Assembly (NCBI RefSeq): GCF_013359905.1
Contig: NZ_JABMCC010000115.1
Location: forward strand, 248,001-312,000
Direction: 5' to 3'
Length of the DNA: 64,000 bases
Source: Paenibacillus taichungensis
GTDB lineage: Bacteria; Bacillota; Bacilli; Paenibacillales; Paenibacillaceae
The first letter of the stretch is position 1. The number at the start of each line of letters is the position of its first letter. Below are positions 37,383 to 46,609 of this stretch, piece after piece. The notes beneath the pieces were generated by a model, which worked only from the letters and a program-made list of their open reading frames with translations, was not told where the DNA came from and ran no database searches. Position numbers and translations under genes: made by a program.

Positions 37383-38354
37383 ATGACAAAATACGAAAAT
37401 CAGGTTCCGACCTCCGCAGGTATGAGCTTCAGCTCCCTCGTGAGCATGTTGAAAGATTCCATGCGGAGAAGTATAGAGCGAAGGCCTGCGGGTAACATTC
37501 CGGTGGAGAAATATGAACCAGCGGAATCGTTAAATGTATCCGATCATCCGCAGGTGACATGGTTTGGTCATTCGGCTTTTTTGCTTGAGATCGAAGGACA
37601 CAGATTGTTATTTGATCCAATGCTGGGCAACCGTCCATCTCCTGTATCCTGGGCGGGTACGAAACGATACAGCACTAACCTACCGATTCAACCCGAAGAC
37701 TTTCCAGCCTTGGATGCGATCATTATATCGCATGACCATTATGATCATCTGGACTATTCCTCTATTCGCAGATTGAAGAATAAAACACAGCGGTTTATCG
37801 TCCCACTGGGCGTGCGTCGAAGACTAATTCAACTTGGTGTGCCCTCGGAACAGATTACCGAACATAACTGGTGGGATGAGCTATCCTTCAAAGGTTTGAC
37901 ATTAGCCTGCACGCCAGCGCGGCATTTCTCCGGCAGGGGGTTATTGGACCGCAATTCGACACTATGGTGTTCGTGGGTCATTGCTGGACAAGAAACGAAG
38001 GTTTTCTTTAGTGGCGACAGCGGATACGGTCCTCATTTTAAGGAAATCGGCAGTAAGTACGGACCCTTTGACCTGACCCTGATGGAATGCGGGCAATATG
38101 ATGAGCGTTGGTCCAACATTCATATGATGCCAGAAGAAACGGTACAGGCACACTTGGATGTAAAGGGAGCGCTGCTCATTCCGATTCATTGGGCAGCATT
38201 TACGTTGGCCTATCATGCCTGGAACGAGCCGGTTGAACGGATCACCAAGGCTGCACATGACTTGAATGTCACTATTGCAACGCCCAAAATCGGTGAGAAG
38301 GTTGTGCTGAATACGGGAGCTTACCCAAGCCAACCGTGGTGGAGATCAAACTGA
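37383..38354 (+). CDS. metallo-beta-lactamase fold hydrolase (NAPE-PLD/UlaG-like)
   Basis: A 323-residue hydrolase. WFGHSAFLLEIEGHRLLFDPMLG is the family start, SHDHYDHLDY is the HxHxDH zinc motif, further ligands are TPARHFSGRG, FSGDSGYG (Asp bridge) and IPIHWAAF (last His). This layout matches N-acyl-phosphatidylethanolamine phospholipase D-like proteins in bacteria. ATG at 37383 follows AGAAGG. It has no signal peptide and is monocistronic. The substrate (phosphodiester or lactone) is unknown. Confidence 0.85.
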   Translation: MTKYENQVPTSAGMSFSSLVSMLKDSMRRSIERRPAGNIPVEKYEPAESLNVSDHPQVTWFGHSAFLLEIEGHRLLFDPMLGNRPSPVSWAGTKRYSTNLPIQPEDFPALDAIIISHDHYDHLDYSSIRRLKNKTQRFIVPLGVRRRLIQLGVPSEQITEHNWWDELSFKGLTLACTPARHFSGRGLLDRNSTLWCSWVIAGQETKVFFSGDSGYGPHFKEIGSKYGPFDLTLMECGQYDERWSNIHMMPEETVQAHLDVKGALLIPIHWAAFTLAYHAWNEPVERITKAAHDLNVTIATPKIGEKVVLNTGAYPSQPWWRSN

Positions 38355-38373
38355 GGAAATTTGAAATAAATAT

Positions 38374-38410
38374 AAAAGCGTCCAGCTCATTAAATGGGAG
38401 GACGCTTTTT
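38374..38410. terminator. terminator between hydrolase and LysE genes
   Basis: AAAAGCGTCC pairs with GGACGCTTTTT; placed between convergent genes, with T runs on both strands. Confidence 0.8.
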
Positions 38411-38419
38411 CTATTGCAT

Positions 38420-39001
38420 TTATTTTAAAATCGATAGGGCGCTATAGATGAGCAAAACACCCATTAGAATATTAAAAGGACGCTCATATTTCAATAAAAA
38501 GCTCTGAAATAACATACCGCATAACCCCCAAGTCATATTGGCACTAATGCCAATGATGGTTAGAAGTAACGAAAATACGATCATATGAACATGAGAGTCT
38601 CCGAGAGGCATAACAAATACCGAGATGGCCGTAAGACCATACAGAATGACTTTGGGGTTGATGAATTGCAGGGTGAAGCCAAAGAGAAACGTAAAACGAT
38701 TGACCTTGGGATCTTTGGCATTCACAGATTTACTTCGCATAATTTTGATCGCCAAATAGATCATGTATACACACCCCAATATGTTCAGGGCCGGTTTGAT
38801 CCTAGGGATGTATTGATGCAGAATAAGGTTGAAATAACTGGACAGAAACATAATAAGCAGGCAGCCAGCTGCTACGCCGGCAATAAACGGAAGAATTTTT
38901 TTGAATCCTTCGTTTCTTGCATGCGTCATCGCGATTATGTTATTGGGACCCGGTGTGAATGAAGCCACAATTGCGTAAGTCAGTAACGGTAAGATATTCA
39001 T
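38420..39001 (-). CDS. LysE/RhtB-family amino acid exporter
   Basis: A 193-residue membrane protein with about six helices. The signature FTPGPNNIIAMTHARNEG near the N-terminus is diagnostic of LysE/RhtB exporters, and FTLQFINPKVILYGLTA is the second conserved loop. The start at 39001 is 4 bases behind GGAGGA. It is divergent from an XRE-cupin regulator gene with repeated elements between them, a common layout where the regulator controls the exporter. The exported compound is unknown. Confidence 0.88.
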   Translation of the reverse strand: MNILPLLTYAIVASFTPGPNNIIAMTHARNEGFKKILPFIAGVAAGCLLIMFLSSYFNLILHQYIPRIKPALNILGCVYMIYLAIKIMRSKSVNAKDPKVNRFTFLFGFTLQFINPKVILYGLTAISVFVMPLGDSHVHMIVFSLLLTIIGISANMTWGLCGMLFQSFLLKYERPFNILMGVLLIYSALSILK

Positions 39002-39046
39002 AAGTCCTCCACATTTGATTCTTCTTGTATGTTATATTTAAATAAA

Positions 39047-39096
39047 ATGTACGCTATAACGTACGTTCTTTATGATTGTACAATATGTACGCTATA
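39047..39096. promoter_or_regulatory. direct repeats and palindrome between LysE and XRE-cupin genes
   Basis: The 12-mer ATGTACGCTATA occurs at 39047-39058 and again at 39085-39096, 38 bases apart. The palindrome AACGTACGTT (39058-39067) adjoins the first copy. They are probable operators of the divergent regulator. Confidence 0.6.
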
Positions 39097-39134
39097 TAGC
39101 ACAATATAATCTTTTAAACAGAGGTGACTGAATA

Positions 39135-39689
39135 TTGAAAAACATTAATGTTGTTCTGGCACAGAATTTGAAGCAGCTCAGGGAACAAAGAAAACTTAGT
39201 CTGGACAAGGTTGCCGAGATGTCTGGAATCAGCAAGACGATGCTGGGTCAGATTGAACGGGGTGAATCCAACCCTACAATTGCGACAGTCTGGAAAATTG
39301 CAAACGGCCTGAAAATTTCTTTTACCGCCTTGATTCACGAGCCGAAGTCGGATACTACAGTTGTAACGGGCAGTGATATTCAAGCATTGATGGAGGATGA
39401 GGGGAAGATTCGCATTTATCCGCATTTTACCTTCGAAGAGGGGCGGCGTTTTGAAATGTACATGATGGAAATGGATGAAGAGTCTTCTTTGAATGCTGAA
39501 CCGCATATAGAAGGGGCAGAGGAATTTATTACGGTTTTTGAAGGAGAAGTAACGATTCGGGTTGGGGAGGAGGATTATACGGTAAAACAAGGGGAGTCGA
39601 TTCGTTTTCGCGCGGATAAGGCTCATGGCTATAAAAATTCGGGAGCCTCTGCGAATAAATTAAGCATGGTCATTCATTATTCAAAGTGA
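39135..39689 (+). CDS. XRE-family regulator with cupin domain
   Basis: A 184-residue regulator. An N-terminal helix-turn-helix of the XRE type (LAQNLKQLREQRKLSLDKVAEMSGISKTMLGQIERGESNPTI, about residues 8-50) is joined to a C-terminal cupin barrel (about 110-184, AEEFITVFEGEVTIRV and QGESIRFRADKAHGYKN). TTG start at 39135 follows AGAGGTGA by 7 bases. It probably controls itself and the divergent exporter through the repeats between them. Confidence 0.88.
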   Translation: MKNINVVLAQNLKQLREQRKLSLDKVAEMSGISKTMLGQIERGESNPTIATVWKIANGLKISFTALIHEPKSDTTVVTGSDIQALMEDEGKIRIYPHFTFEEGRRFEMYMMEMDEESSLNAEPHIEGAEEFITVFEGEVTIRVGEEDYTVKQGESIRFRADKAHGYKNSGASANKLSMVIHYSK

Positions 39690-39697
39690 AATGAAAT

Positions 39698-39747
39698 AAA
39701 ACGCCAATACAACAGTCTGTGAATTCGACCGATAGATTGGCGTTTTT
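39698..39747. terminator. terminator between XRE-cupin and GH43 genes
   Basis: AAAACGCCAAT pairs with ATTGGCGTTTT across a 27-base loop, T run following; between convergent genes. Confidence 0.7.
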
Positions 39748-39787
39748 GTTATTTCAAATCAATTCCATGCGTAAGGCTTTGAATAAA

Positions 39788-42202
39788 TTAAGGCTTTTCT
39801 TTTGCCTGACGCAGAATTTCGTTGGAGGTTAACGCTTTATCATATACTTTTACGTTATCCATTGAGCCTTTATAGAAGGGATCGGCTGTATAGCGGCTTT
39901 TGCCCAAATAAGCTTCAGTTACTTGCAGATCTTTCGGGTTAAACGTGATTTCCGTGCTGCTTGCTACGACTTTTCCATTCACATACATAGTGCCGGTATC
40001 TCCTTGAAGGGTAACAGCGACATGCACCCATTGATTGGAGGGCAGCGGTTCAGCAGCAATCAGGCTCTGATCTCGTCCCTGATCATGAATGGTGAATTGC
40101 AGAGCTCCGGTATGCTGGGCGGGAGTAAGGAACATATGTCTAGTCAGGCCATTTCCAAAGTCGAAAATTCGCTGCCAGGCTCCGCCGCCACTCCAGTTGA
40201 CCCATGCACTAAAGGTGAAATCCGTCGTATCGGTAATAATTCCGGGCAGCTGGATATAGCTGTCGGTTCCGTTAAAAGCAGCAGCCTGATTCTTGCTGCT
40301 AATAGCAGAAGTCGCCACATTAAAGGCTTGGCCATGGTATTCATTTTTGCTGAAATCCTGTGCGATTTTTGCAAGTTTCTTTTGTTCAAAAGTATATTCT
40401 CCAAGCAGTGGACTTACCGCTTGCTGTGGAATGATAACGTTAAACGTTTTGGAGCTTACCGCACTACCTTTGCGAATCGTTGCCGTTAATGCCACCTTGA
40501 CATCTCCCTTACCCGTGCGAGGACGATTCACTACACCGGTAGCGGACAGCGCAGAGGTGTTGGAAGATTTCCACGTAATCTCTGCATTACGTGTTCCCTT
40601 GGTCGGGAGGGACAGGTTGAAGAATACGTTCCCTGTGTCGCCGATACTCAGATCCTTTTTCACCGCATTGACAATATCCTGATCCTTCATTGCAGTCATC
40701 TGACTTCCCCAGAGTGCCACGCCAGAGGAGGAGAGAGCGCTAAAGGTCAGAACCGTCTTTTGGGAATCTGGCTCCCATTCATGCGTGAAGACACCTTTAT
40801 ACACAACATTATTCGACGTGATTTGCACCTGATTTTGTGCTTCAAGACTCCATGTTCCCGTCACCGCACCACTAATCTGCCAATCTGGTGTGAACTGAAC
40901 GGTCTGTGAAGATTTGATCTCGGCCGTAATTTCCTTCCCGTGATTCACCCATTTGTATTGACCAGCAATCTCCTGGGTTGTCAGTTGGGCAGTGTTTTCT
41001 TCCAATGCCGCATAGCGGTAAGGAGAAACGACAGGCCATCCTTCCGAGTTCATATGCATCTCATGTACGCGGACTTCATGCTCTTCGCCGCGTCCTGGAA
41101 AGCGGGAATGGAAGATCAGAAATTGTTTTCCCGTTTCAGCGTCAACATAAGCGGAGTTATGTCCTGGTGATACATAGCCGATACCTTGATCTGTGCCTGG
41201 GTCACCGATTTGTTTTTGAAACAGGAAGTTCCCCAGCAATTTGACGCCAAAAGGCTCGATCGAGCGGTCATCAAACAAGGGTTTGTCCTTGTCCGCCTTG
41301 ACGTTAATCATATCGTTTCCTTCAGCATCGAGGAAAGGACCGTCAGGTGTTTTGGAGCGAGCTACCCGAATGTTATATCCCCCGTCAGCACCCAATCCGC
41401 CATAGGACAGATACAGATAATAATAGTCGGTTTCGGGACTATAAAGCATATAAGGTGCTTCAATTCGGCTATGATTGCCTCCGGTCAGTTTTTTGCCATA
41501 CCCCTGATTAGGGAGAGGTTTTCCCGTCGTTTCATCCATCTCCAGAATGAAAATCCCCCCGGAATAGGAACCGTACACCATCCAGAGCTTGCCGTTTTTA
41601 TCGAAAAATACATCAGGGTCGACCACATTTGGATGTATGGTTGCATCGTATATGGTGCCATCCTCACTGATCTCATCCCACATGCCAGATTTGAGCAGAA
41701 TACCCTGATCCTTATAAGGCCCCTCAATGTTGTCTGCAACAGCAACGCCTAACGCAGAGCGGGGAGAGTCCCCTTTGCACGCATTGTAGTACATATAAAA
41801 TTTGCCATCCGCCAACTGAATGACATCTGCTGCCCATAACGTATCGGTCTGCGACCATTGCAGGGCTTCAGCAAATTCCTTGGTTACATTAGGCACAACA
41901 GGGTTGTTATCTGTAACCCCGGAGGCGACCGAATCCCAATTCATTAAATCTTTGGACTTTGCTACTTGAAGATGTGAACCAAAAATATAAAAGGTATCTC
42001 CCACCTTGATAACGGAAGGGTCATGAACGGAAACATTCCTGAATGCTGGAACCGTATTTTCAATGGATGTGGAAACTTGCGATTTGGAACTCATTGCCCC
42101 CGGACTGTCCGCCAATACGGAGACGGGAGCCAAAGCTGTTGTCGTAAGTAATGCAGAGCTCAGTAAAGAAATATGAAGTACGCTTACCCAATAACCTTTC
42201 AT
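39788..42202 (-). CDS. secreted GH43 arabinanase with LamG domain
   Basis: An 804-residue secreted enzyme that should cut alpha-1,5-arabinan outside the cell. Signal peptide about 1-32. The GH43 five-bladed propeller (about 50-370) has Asp61 (SVHDPSV), Asp195 (NVVDPDVFF) and Glu248 (SRIEAPYM), the base, modulator and acid of the family. A beta-sandwich (about 385-500), a shrunken Ig-like domain (505-590) and a concanavalin/LamG binding domain (595-800) follow. The start at 42200-42202 (MKGYWVS) fits GGGAAAGGGG 6 bases upstream; a TTG-initiated longer form is unlikely. It is divergent from the GH51 gene; together they cover extracellular cutting and intracellular debranching. Confidence 0.9.
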   Translation of the reverse strand: MKGYWVSVLHISLLSSALLTTTALAPVSVLADSPGAMSSKSQVSTSIENTVPAFRNVSVHDPSVIKVGDTFYIFGSHLQVAKSKDLMNWDSVASGVTDNNPVVPNVTKEFAEALQWSQTDTLWAADVIQLADGKFYMYYNACKGDSPRSALGVAVADNIEGPYKDQGILLKSGMWDEISEDGTIYDATIHPNVVDPDVFFDKNGKLWMVYGSYSGGIFILEMDETTGKPLPNQGYGKKLTGGNHSRIEAPYMLYSPETDYYYLYLSYGGLGADGGYNIRVARSKTPDGPFLDAEGNDMINVKADKDKPLFDDRSIEPFGVKLLGNFLFQKQIGDPGTDQGIGYVSPGHNSAYVDAETGKQFLIFHSRFPGRGEEHEVRVHEMHMNSEGWPVVSPYRYAALEENTAQLTTQEIAGQYKWVNHGKEITAEIKSSQTVQFTPDWQISGAVTGTWSLEAQNQVQITSNNVVYKGVFTHEWEPDSQKTVLTFSALSSSGVALWGSQMTAMKDQDIVNAVKKDLSIGDTGNVFFNLSLPTKGTRNAEITWKSSNTSALSATGVVNRPRTGKGDVKVALTATIRKGSAVSSKTFNVIIPQQAVSPLLGEYTFEQKKLAKIAQDFSKNEYHGQAFNVATSAISSKNQAAAFNGTDSYIQLPGIITDTTDFTFSAWVNWSGGGAWQRIFDFGNGLTRHMFLTPAQHTGALQFTIHDQGRDQSLIAAEPLPSNQWVHVAVTLQGDTGTMYVNGKVVASSTEITFNPKDLQVTEAYLGKSRYTADPFYKGSMDNVKVYDKALTSNEILRQAKEKP

Positions 42203-42590
42203 ACGTTTCCCCTTTCCCAATACATAAAATGAAAAATAGCCCTATTCAATGCCGCAAACGTTAACTGGTTGGACAGCCCTCCTTTTGATTACCACGAATG
42301 ATCAAGCGCTTTCATTTGTTATATTATCAATCAATTTATATATTTGTAAACTATAAATATCAGAGTTAGTGTGACTTGATAATGGAGAGAGAGATAGGCA
42401 AAAGGTCGATGTATTCGTATGAATTCCTATGATATAACAGATTGTTTGTAATTTTGGGATTGAAATATTTACTCGAAATAAGATACTATACGATTAGATT
42501 ATGTGTTTATATATTTATTAATCAATTTATATTTATACGAATTAAAGAAAGTTCATCTACGATAATTTAACCTACATAGGAGGAATGAAC
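42203..42590. promoter_or_regulatory. divergent control region of the GH43 and GH51 genes
   Basis: A 388-base AT-rich region without a gene. It holds a cre-like element (42300-42315, right half CGCTTTCAT perfect, left TG not kept) and two copies of ATCAATTTATAT (42330-42341 and 42521-42532), one towards each gene. A partial match to the module II element, AAGATAC, is at about 42480. Confidence 0.45.
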
Positions 42591-45500
42591 ATGACTACAT
42601 TTCATAATCAACTAATCGCACACTATAAGTTTGAAGATGCAGCCGACATTGGCAAGGATAGCTCAGGAAACGGGCACGTTGGAGCTGCCGCAGGAGAGAA
42701 ATCACCCAACATTTCTGAAGTGAATGGCAGATGGGCGGTGACTTTTACCGGTGGATTGAACGGAACATCGTATTTGGAGCTGCCATCAAATTTACTGCAA
42801 AATGTAAGCGACAACACCGGAGTGACTGTTGCAGCATGGGTCCATTTGGGCAAAGGATCGAACGTGTGGGAGCGGATTTTCGACTTCGGTAAAGGCGAGA
42901 AGGGTCCCTATTTATTTCTGACTCGTCAGATGCGAAGCACGTTATACGCAGGCGATGATCTGGTTGTAGACCCGGGACGCGGATTTGCCAGCGGGGAATG
43001 GATGCATATTGCTTTATCGGTGGCAGGCAGTCAGGGCGGCACACGCAGCAGTGCGGGGCCGGTTGTATATGTGAATGGTGAGAAGGTGGCAGACGGTTCC
43101 ATCAGTCAGACATCCAGTGGCAATTATGCCAAGCTGCGCAAATGGTTTGATTCCTTCGTGGACCCTGCGAATTATAGCCGCAATTATATTGGACGTTCAC
43201 AGTACGCGGCAGATGTAGATTTTGCAGGCTCACTGTCCGATTTTCGGATTTATCAGGCCGCTCTGTCCATGGATGAAGTGATTGAAGTTATGTGCGAGTC
43301 CCTGACGGATGAAGAGATTGTGCAGCTGGCAGGAGATAAATATTTATCTGCTCCAGCCCGGATTATTACCAAAGATGTGTCATTGCCTGTTGATTTACTG
43401 GGGGGCAAGGTAAACGTGCAATGGAATTCAAGTCAGCCTGATGTTCTGTCAGCGAATGGAGAAGTTCAACCTCTTAGCTCGGCACAGGAGATTCGTTTGA
43501 ACGCACTTTTAACCAAAGGTGGAAATACGCTGAATAAAAGTTTTAATGTGTCCGTTGTGCCAGAGCATCTCCCGCCTTATACCGTGACAATACACGGGGA
43601 TCAGCAGGTGGCGGATATTAGTGAAGTGATGTATGGCCTATTCTACGAAGATATCAACAATGCAGCAGATGGGGGAATCTATGCGGAGTTAGTTCAGAAC
43701 CGTTCGTTCGAATCCTTTGCATTCGATACGTACTCGCATGACTCTGGTGAATGTGGTTGTTCAACAGGTCGGAACCGTGATCCTTTGTTTGCCTGGTCCG
43801 GGGATACCGAGAAAATGATCGTACAGCATACCGATGGAATAAATACTCATCTTAACGTGGCAGACCCGGAAGTGAACGCTTATTATGTAACGGTTCAGGC
43901 GGGTGCGACCATTCGAAATCGCGGATTCTCGGATTCCAATCAGCATTGTGCCATGTCCATCAAGAAAGGAGAGGCATATGATTTTACCGTCTGGGCCAAG
44001 GCTGTATCCGCAGGAACGATTACGGTTCAATTGCAGGACGGGAACGGTGATGCCATCAGCGATTCTGTTACCCTGCAAGTTGAGGGCGGTAACACATGGA
44101 AGAAGTACGGGATCGCCTATTCCGATACCCGTGTCCTTGTGGCTAATGCCGAATTCAGCGGTCATGCAAGTGGCAGCCAGGTGTTGACTCACCCCAATTC
44201 TCCCAACATCACCAATTCCAACGTGGCCTTGACCGGAACGGAGACCGCGCTTGGGCAATTGGCACTTTCCTTTGAAGGAGACATTTCCATAGACATGGTG
44301 TCGTTGATTCCGCAGGATGTATGGGGAGCCGATCCAAAAGAGCAGGGAGTATCCGCTTCAGCACATACCAACTACACGGGTAATCCGAACTATCGGCTTA
44401 GGAAAGATCTGGTTCAGGCCCTCGTCGATCTGCATCCGAAGTTTCTGCGTTTTCCGGGGGGATGCATTTCCGAAGGTTCGTTCATTTGGGACAATGTGTA
44501 TGACTGGAAGGATTCGGTGGGAGCGGTGGAGCTTCGCAAAGAGAACTATAACGTCTGGGGTTACATGATGACGATGGGCCTCGGCTATATGGAGTATTTC
44601 CAACTGGCAGAAGATTTGAATGCTGCTCCGGTTCCGGTCATGGCCTGTGGTGTTCTGTGCCAGGCTCGTTCGGATTATGCACACCCGGCGGGTGGCGCTT
44701 TGAGGGATTACTATATCCGAAACTTTACAGACCTGATCGATTTCGCGCTCAGCACGGATATTGAACATAACGAATGGGCTGCCATTCGAAGCAGCATGGG
44801 ACATCCTGAACCATTCGATCTGCGTTATCTTGGCGTAGGTAATGAGAACTGGGGAACCGAATTTTTTGCCAACTTTGAAGTATTCAAGACGTCAATTGAT
44901 GAGTATATGAAACGTAATTATCCTGATCATGAGCTTCATATTATTTCGACAGTTGGCGCACAGGCGGATGATGATGCGTATCAGCAGGGCTGGAAATTCC
45001 TGAGCGGCAATCTGACCGGATCAGCTCAGGTGGCATTTGCAGATGGTAAAGAGGTGATCGAAGAGACGGTCACTTGGTATGAGAACCAGGACAACTATAT
45101 GGATACCATTGCGGATGAGCACTACTATCGCTCCAATGACTATTTGCTGAACAACGTGGATCGGTACAACTACTATGAGCGGGCTTATCATGAAGATGGC
45201 AGTATGGATTGGACAGAGACATCCAAGGTATTTGTGGGAGAATATGCATCCACGGACAAAAATACACTGGCAGGTGCGATCGCAGAAGCGGCGGTCATGA
45301 CCGGTTTTGAAAATAATGCGGACGTTGTTCGCCTGGCTGCCTATGCGCCATTGTTCAACAAAGTACTGACGGACGGCACCTATCGCTGGACGCCGGACTG
45401 CATCTGGTTTGATGATGAAACGGTGTGGTATACACCGAATTATTATGTGCAGCAGCTTTTTGCCAAGTATGTGGGTGAGCAGGTGCTGGGAACTTCATTT

Positions 45501-46442
45501 TCAACGTACAGCAAGGGTCAACCGATCGAACTCATTCCACGAGGCGGTATCGAGATTGCGACAGGCAATGCCGACATTGTGGTGAAACGGATTACGGTCA
45601 CATCGAACCAGGATGGCAGCGTGCTGTTTACAGAAGATTTCAGGGAGGGGACAGCTCTGAATGAGTCGTGGAATTGGATTCCCGGATCGGTAGGATACAC
45701 GTTGGAGACGGGAAAAGGACTGATTTTGAAAGCCCAGGCGAGCGGCCTGAATGGGTTGTATCTTCTGAACGATGAATGGTCGAATTATAAAGTGGAAGTC
45801 GAGGCTCAGCGCATAGCGGGTGAGGATGGCTTCACCATCGGTGTGGGATTGACGGATAGTTCACCTGAGAAAAAGGATGTCATCGAATACGCAATCGGTT
45901 ATGGCGGCAATGCGACGGGAGTCAAAGTATACAAACAAGGGGTAGAAGGCTACACTCTGGGTGATTATTCTTCCAGTTCCGCGGCGGGAAATCTCCGGGC
46001 AGCCAACTATGAACCGCTGGCGAACGATACGAATTATACGATTACGGTGAATTATGGTGGTGACACAGGGAAGAATCTGATCTGCTCTTATACCGATGGT
46101 CACACGACCAGCAGAATTCTGGATTACAAGCTGGAAGCATACAACCGGGATGTATTCCATTCCGTTACGAGAGACGAGCAGCATGTGTATGTGAAACTGG
46201 TGAACGCAGATGGGGTGGATAAAGCAACCCAAATTCACCTTCAAGATCTGAACGTTACCTCTGTTGCGAAATGGATAACACTTGGTGGAGATGAAGCATT
46301 GCTACATGTGCCTAATGTGAACCAGAAGAATGATGAGAAAATTGTTCCACAAGAACAAGTGATACATCTGCAGGAGGATTCGGTTGTTTTGCAGCTTCCT
46401 GCTCATTCGGTCAATGTGCTGGTTATGGATATCCAGAAATAA
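42591..46442 (+). CDS. GH51 alpha-L-arabinofuranosidase with N-terminal LamG and inserted domain
   Basis: A 1283-residue enzyme releasing terminal arabinofuranose. N-terminal LamG-like fold (about 1-225, LIAHYKFEDAADIGKDSSGNG), an Ig-like remnant (235-325), then GH51 (TVTIHGDQQVADISEVMYGLFYEDIN; FLRFPGGCISEG). The acid/base is Glu752 in GNENWG and the nucleophile Glu884 in VFVGEYAS. A further concanavalin-like insert (about 1000-1170) interrupts the C-terminal beta-sandwich. There is no signal peptide although the modules are of secreted type. ATG at 42591 is 7 bases after AGGAGG; ATG at 42585 touches the site. It stands between the arabinanase and transporter genes of module II. Confidence 0.92.
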   Translation: MTTFHNQLIAHYKFEDAADIGKDSSGNGHVGAAAGEKSPNISEVNGRWAVTFTGGLNGTSYLELPSNLLQNVSDNTGVTVAAWVHLGKGSNVWERIFDFGKGEKGPYLFLTRQMRSTLYAGDDLVVDPGRGFASGEWMHIALSVAGSQGGTRSSAGPVVYVNGEKVADGSISQTSSGNYAKLRKWFDSFVDPANYSRNYIGRSQYAADVDFAGSLSDFRIYQAALSMDEVIEVMCESLTDEEIVQLAGDKYLSAPARIITKDVSLPVDLLGGKVNVQWNSSQPDVLSANGEVQPLSSAQEIRLNALLTKGGNTLNKSFNVSVVPEHLPPYTVTIHGDQQVADISEVMYGLFYEDINNAADGGIYAELVQNRSFESFAFDTYSHDSGECGCSTGRNRDPLFAWSGDTEKMIVQHTDGINTHLNVADPEVNAYYVTVQAGATIRNRGFSDSNQHCAMSIKKGEAYDFTVWAKAVSAGTITVQLQDGNGDAISDSVTLQVEGGNTWKKYGIAYSDTRVLVANAEFSGHASGSQVLTHPNSPNITNSNVALTGTETALGQLALSFEGDISIDMVSLIPQDVWGADPKEQGVSASAHTNYTGNPNYRLRKDLVQALVDLHPKFLRFPGGCISEGSFIWDNVYDWKDSVGAVELRKENYNVWGYMMTMGLGYMEYFQLAEDLNAAPVPVMACGVLCQARSDYAHPAGGALRDYYIRNFTDLIDFALSTDIEHNEWAAIRSSMGHPEPFDLRYLGVGNENWGTEFFANFEVFKTSIDEYMKRNYPDHELHIISTVGAQADDDAYQQGWKFLSGNLTGSAQVAFADGKEVIEETVTWYENQDNYMDTIADEHYYRSNDYLLNNVDRYNYYERAYHEDGSMDWTETSKVFVGEYASTDKNTLAGAIAEAAVMTGFENNADVVRLAAYAPLFNKVLTDGTYRWTPDCIWFDDETVWYTPNYYVQQLFAKYVGEQVLGTSFSTYSKGQPIELIPRGGIEIATGNADIVVKRITVTSNQDGSVLFTEDFREGTALNESWNWIPGSVGYTLETGKGLILKAQASGLNGLYLLNDEWSNYKVEVEAQRIAGEDGFTIGVGLTDSSPEKKDVIEYAIGYGGNATGVKVYKQGVEGYTLGDYSSSSAAGNLRAANYEPLANDTNYTITVNYGGDTGKNLICSYTDGHTTSRILDYKLEAYNRDVFHSVTRDEQHVYVKLVNADGVDKATQIHLQDLNVTSVAKWITLGGDEALLHVPNVNQKNDEKIVPQEQVIHLQEDSVVLQLPAHSVNVLVMDIQK

Positions 46443-46482
46443 TAAGTAATAATATCTCTATAATAACCTGATGCAGCCTTAG

Positions 46483-46506
46483 AACCGCGATACTCGCGGT
46501 TTTTTG
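46483..46506 (+). terminator. terminator of the GH51 gene
   Basis: AACCGCGA pairs with TCGCGGTT, followed by T6. The transporter genes beyond therefore have their own promoter. Confidence 0.88.
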
Positions 46507-46522
46507 GTGTTCCGGGAAGAGA

Positions 46523-46586
46523 GTCAATAAAAGATACCTAAAGTAAATAGCCTACACTATTGCCGATTCCTGACGGATTCTATAAT
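46523..46586 (+). promoter_or_regulatory. module II promoter with paired GTNAAT repeats
   Basis: Element GTCAATAAAAGATACC (46523-46538) and a second half GTAAAT at 46543, 20 bases after the first. A -10 TATAAT at 46581-46586 starts 58 bases after the element and has no good -35. The same element and spacing occur at 51928-51991. Likely site of the response regulator at 50254-51912. Confidence 0.6.
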
Positions 46587-46609
46587 GAATTTGAAGGAGG
46601 AGACAGCTC

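Noticed and set aside
39114..39626. 170-residue minus-strand frame over the XRE-cupin gene
   Set aside because: It is a shadow of a well-supported regulator gene.
41186..41752. 188-residue plus-strand frame inside the GH43 gene
   Set aside because: It is opposite the GH43 catalytic domain and has no ribosome site or recognisable motif.
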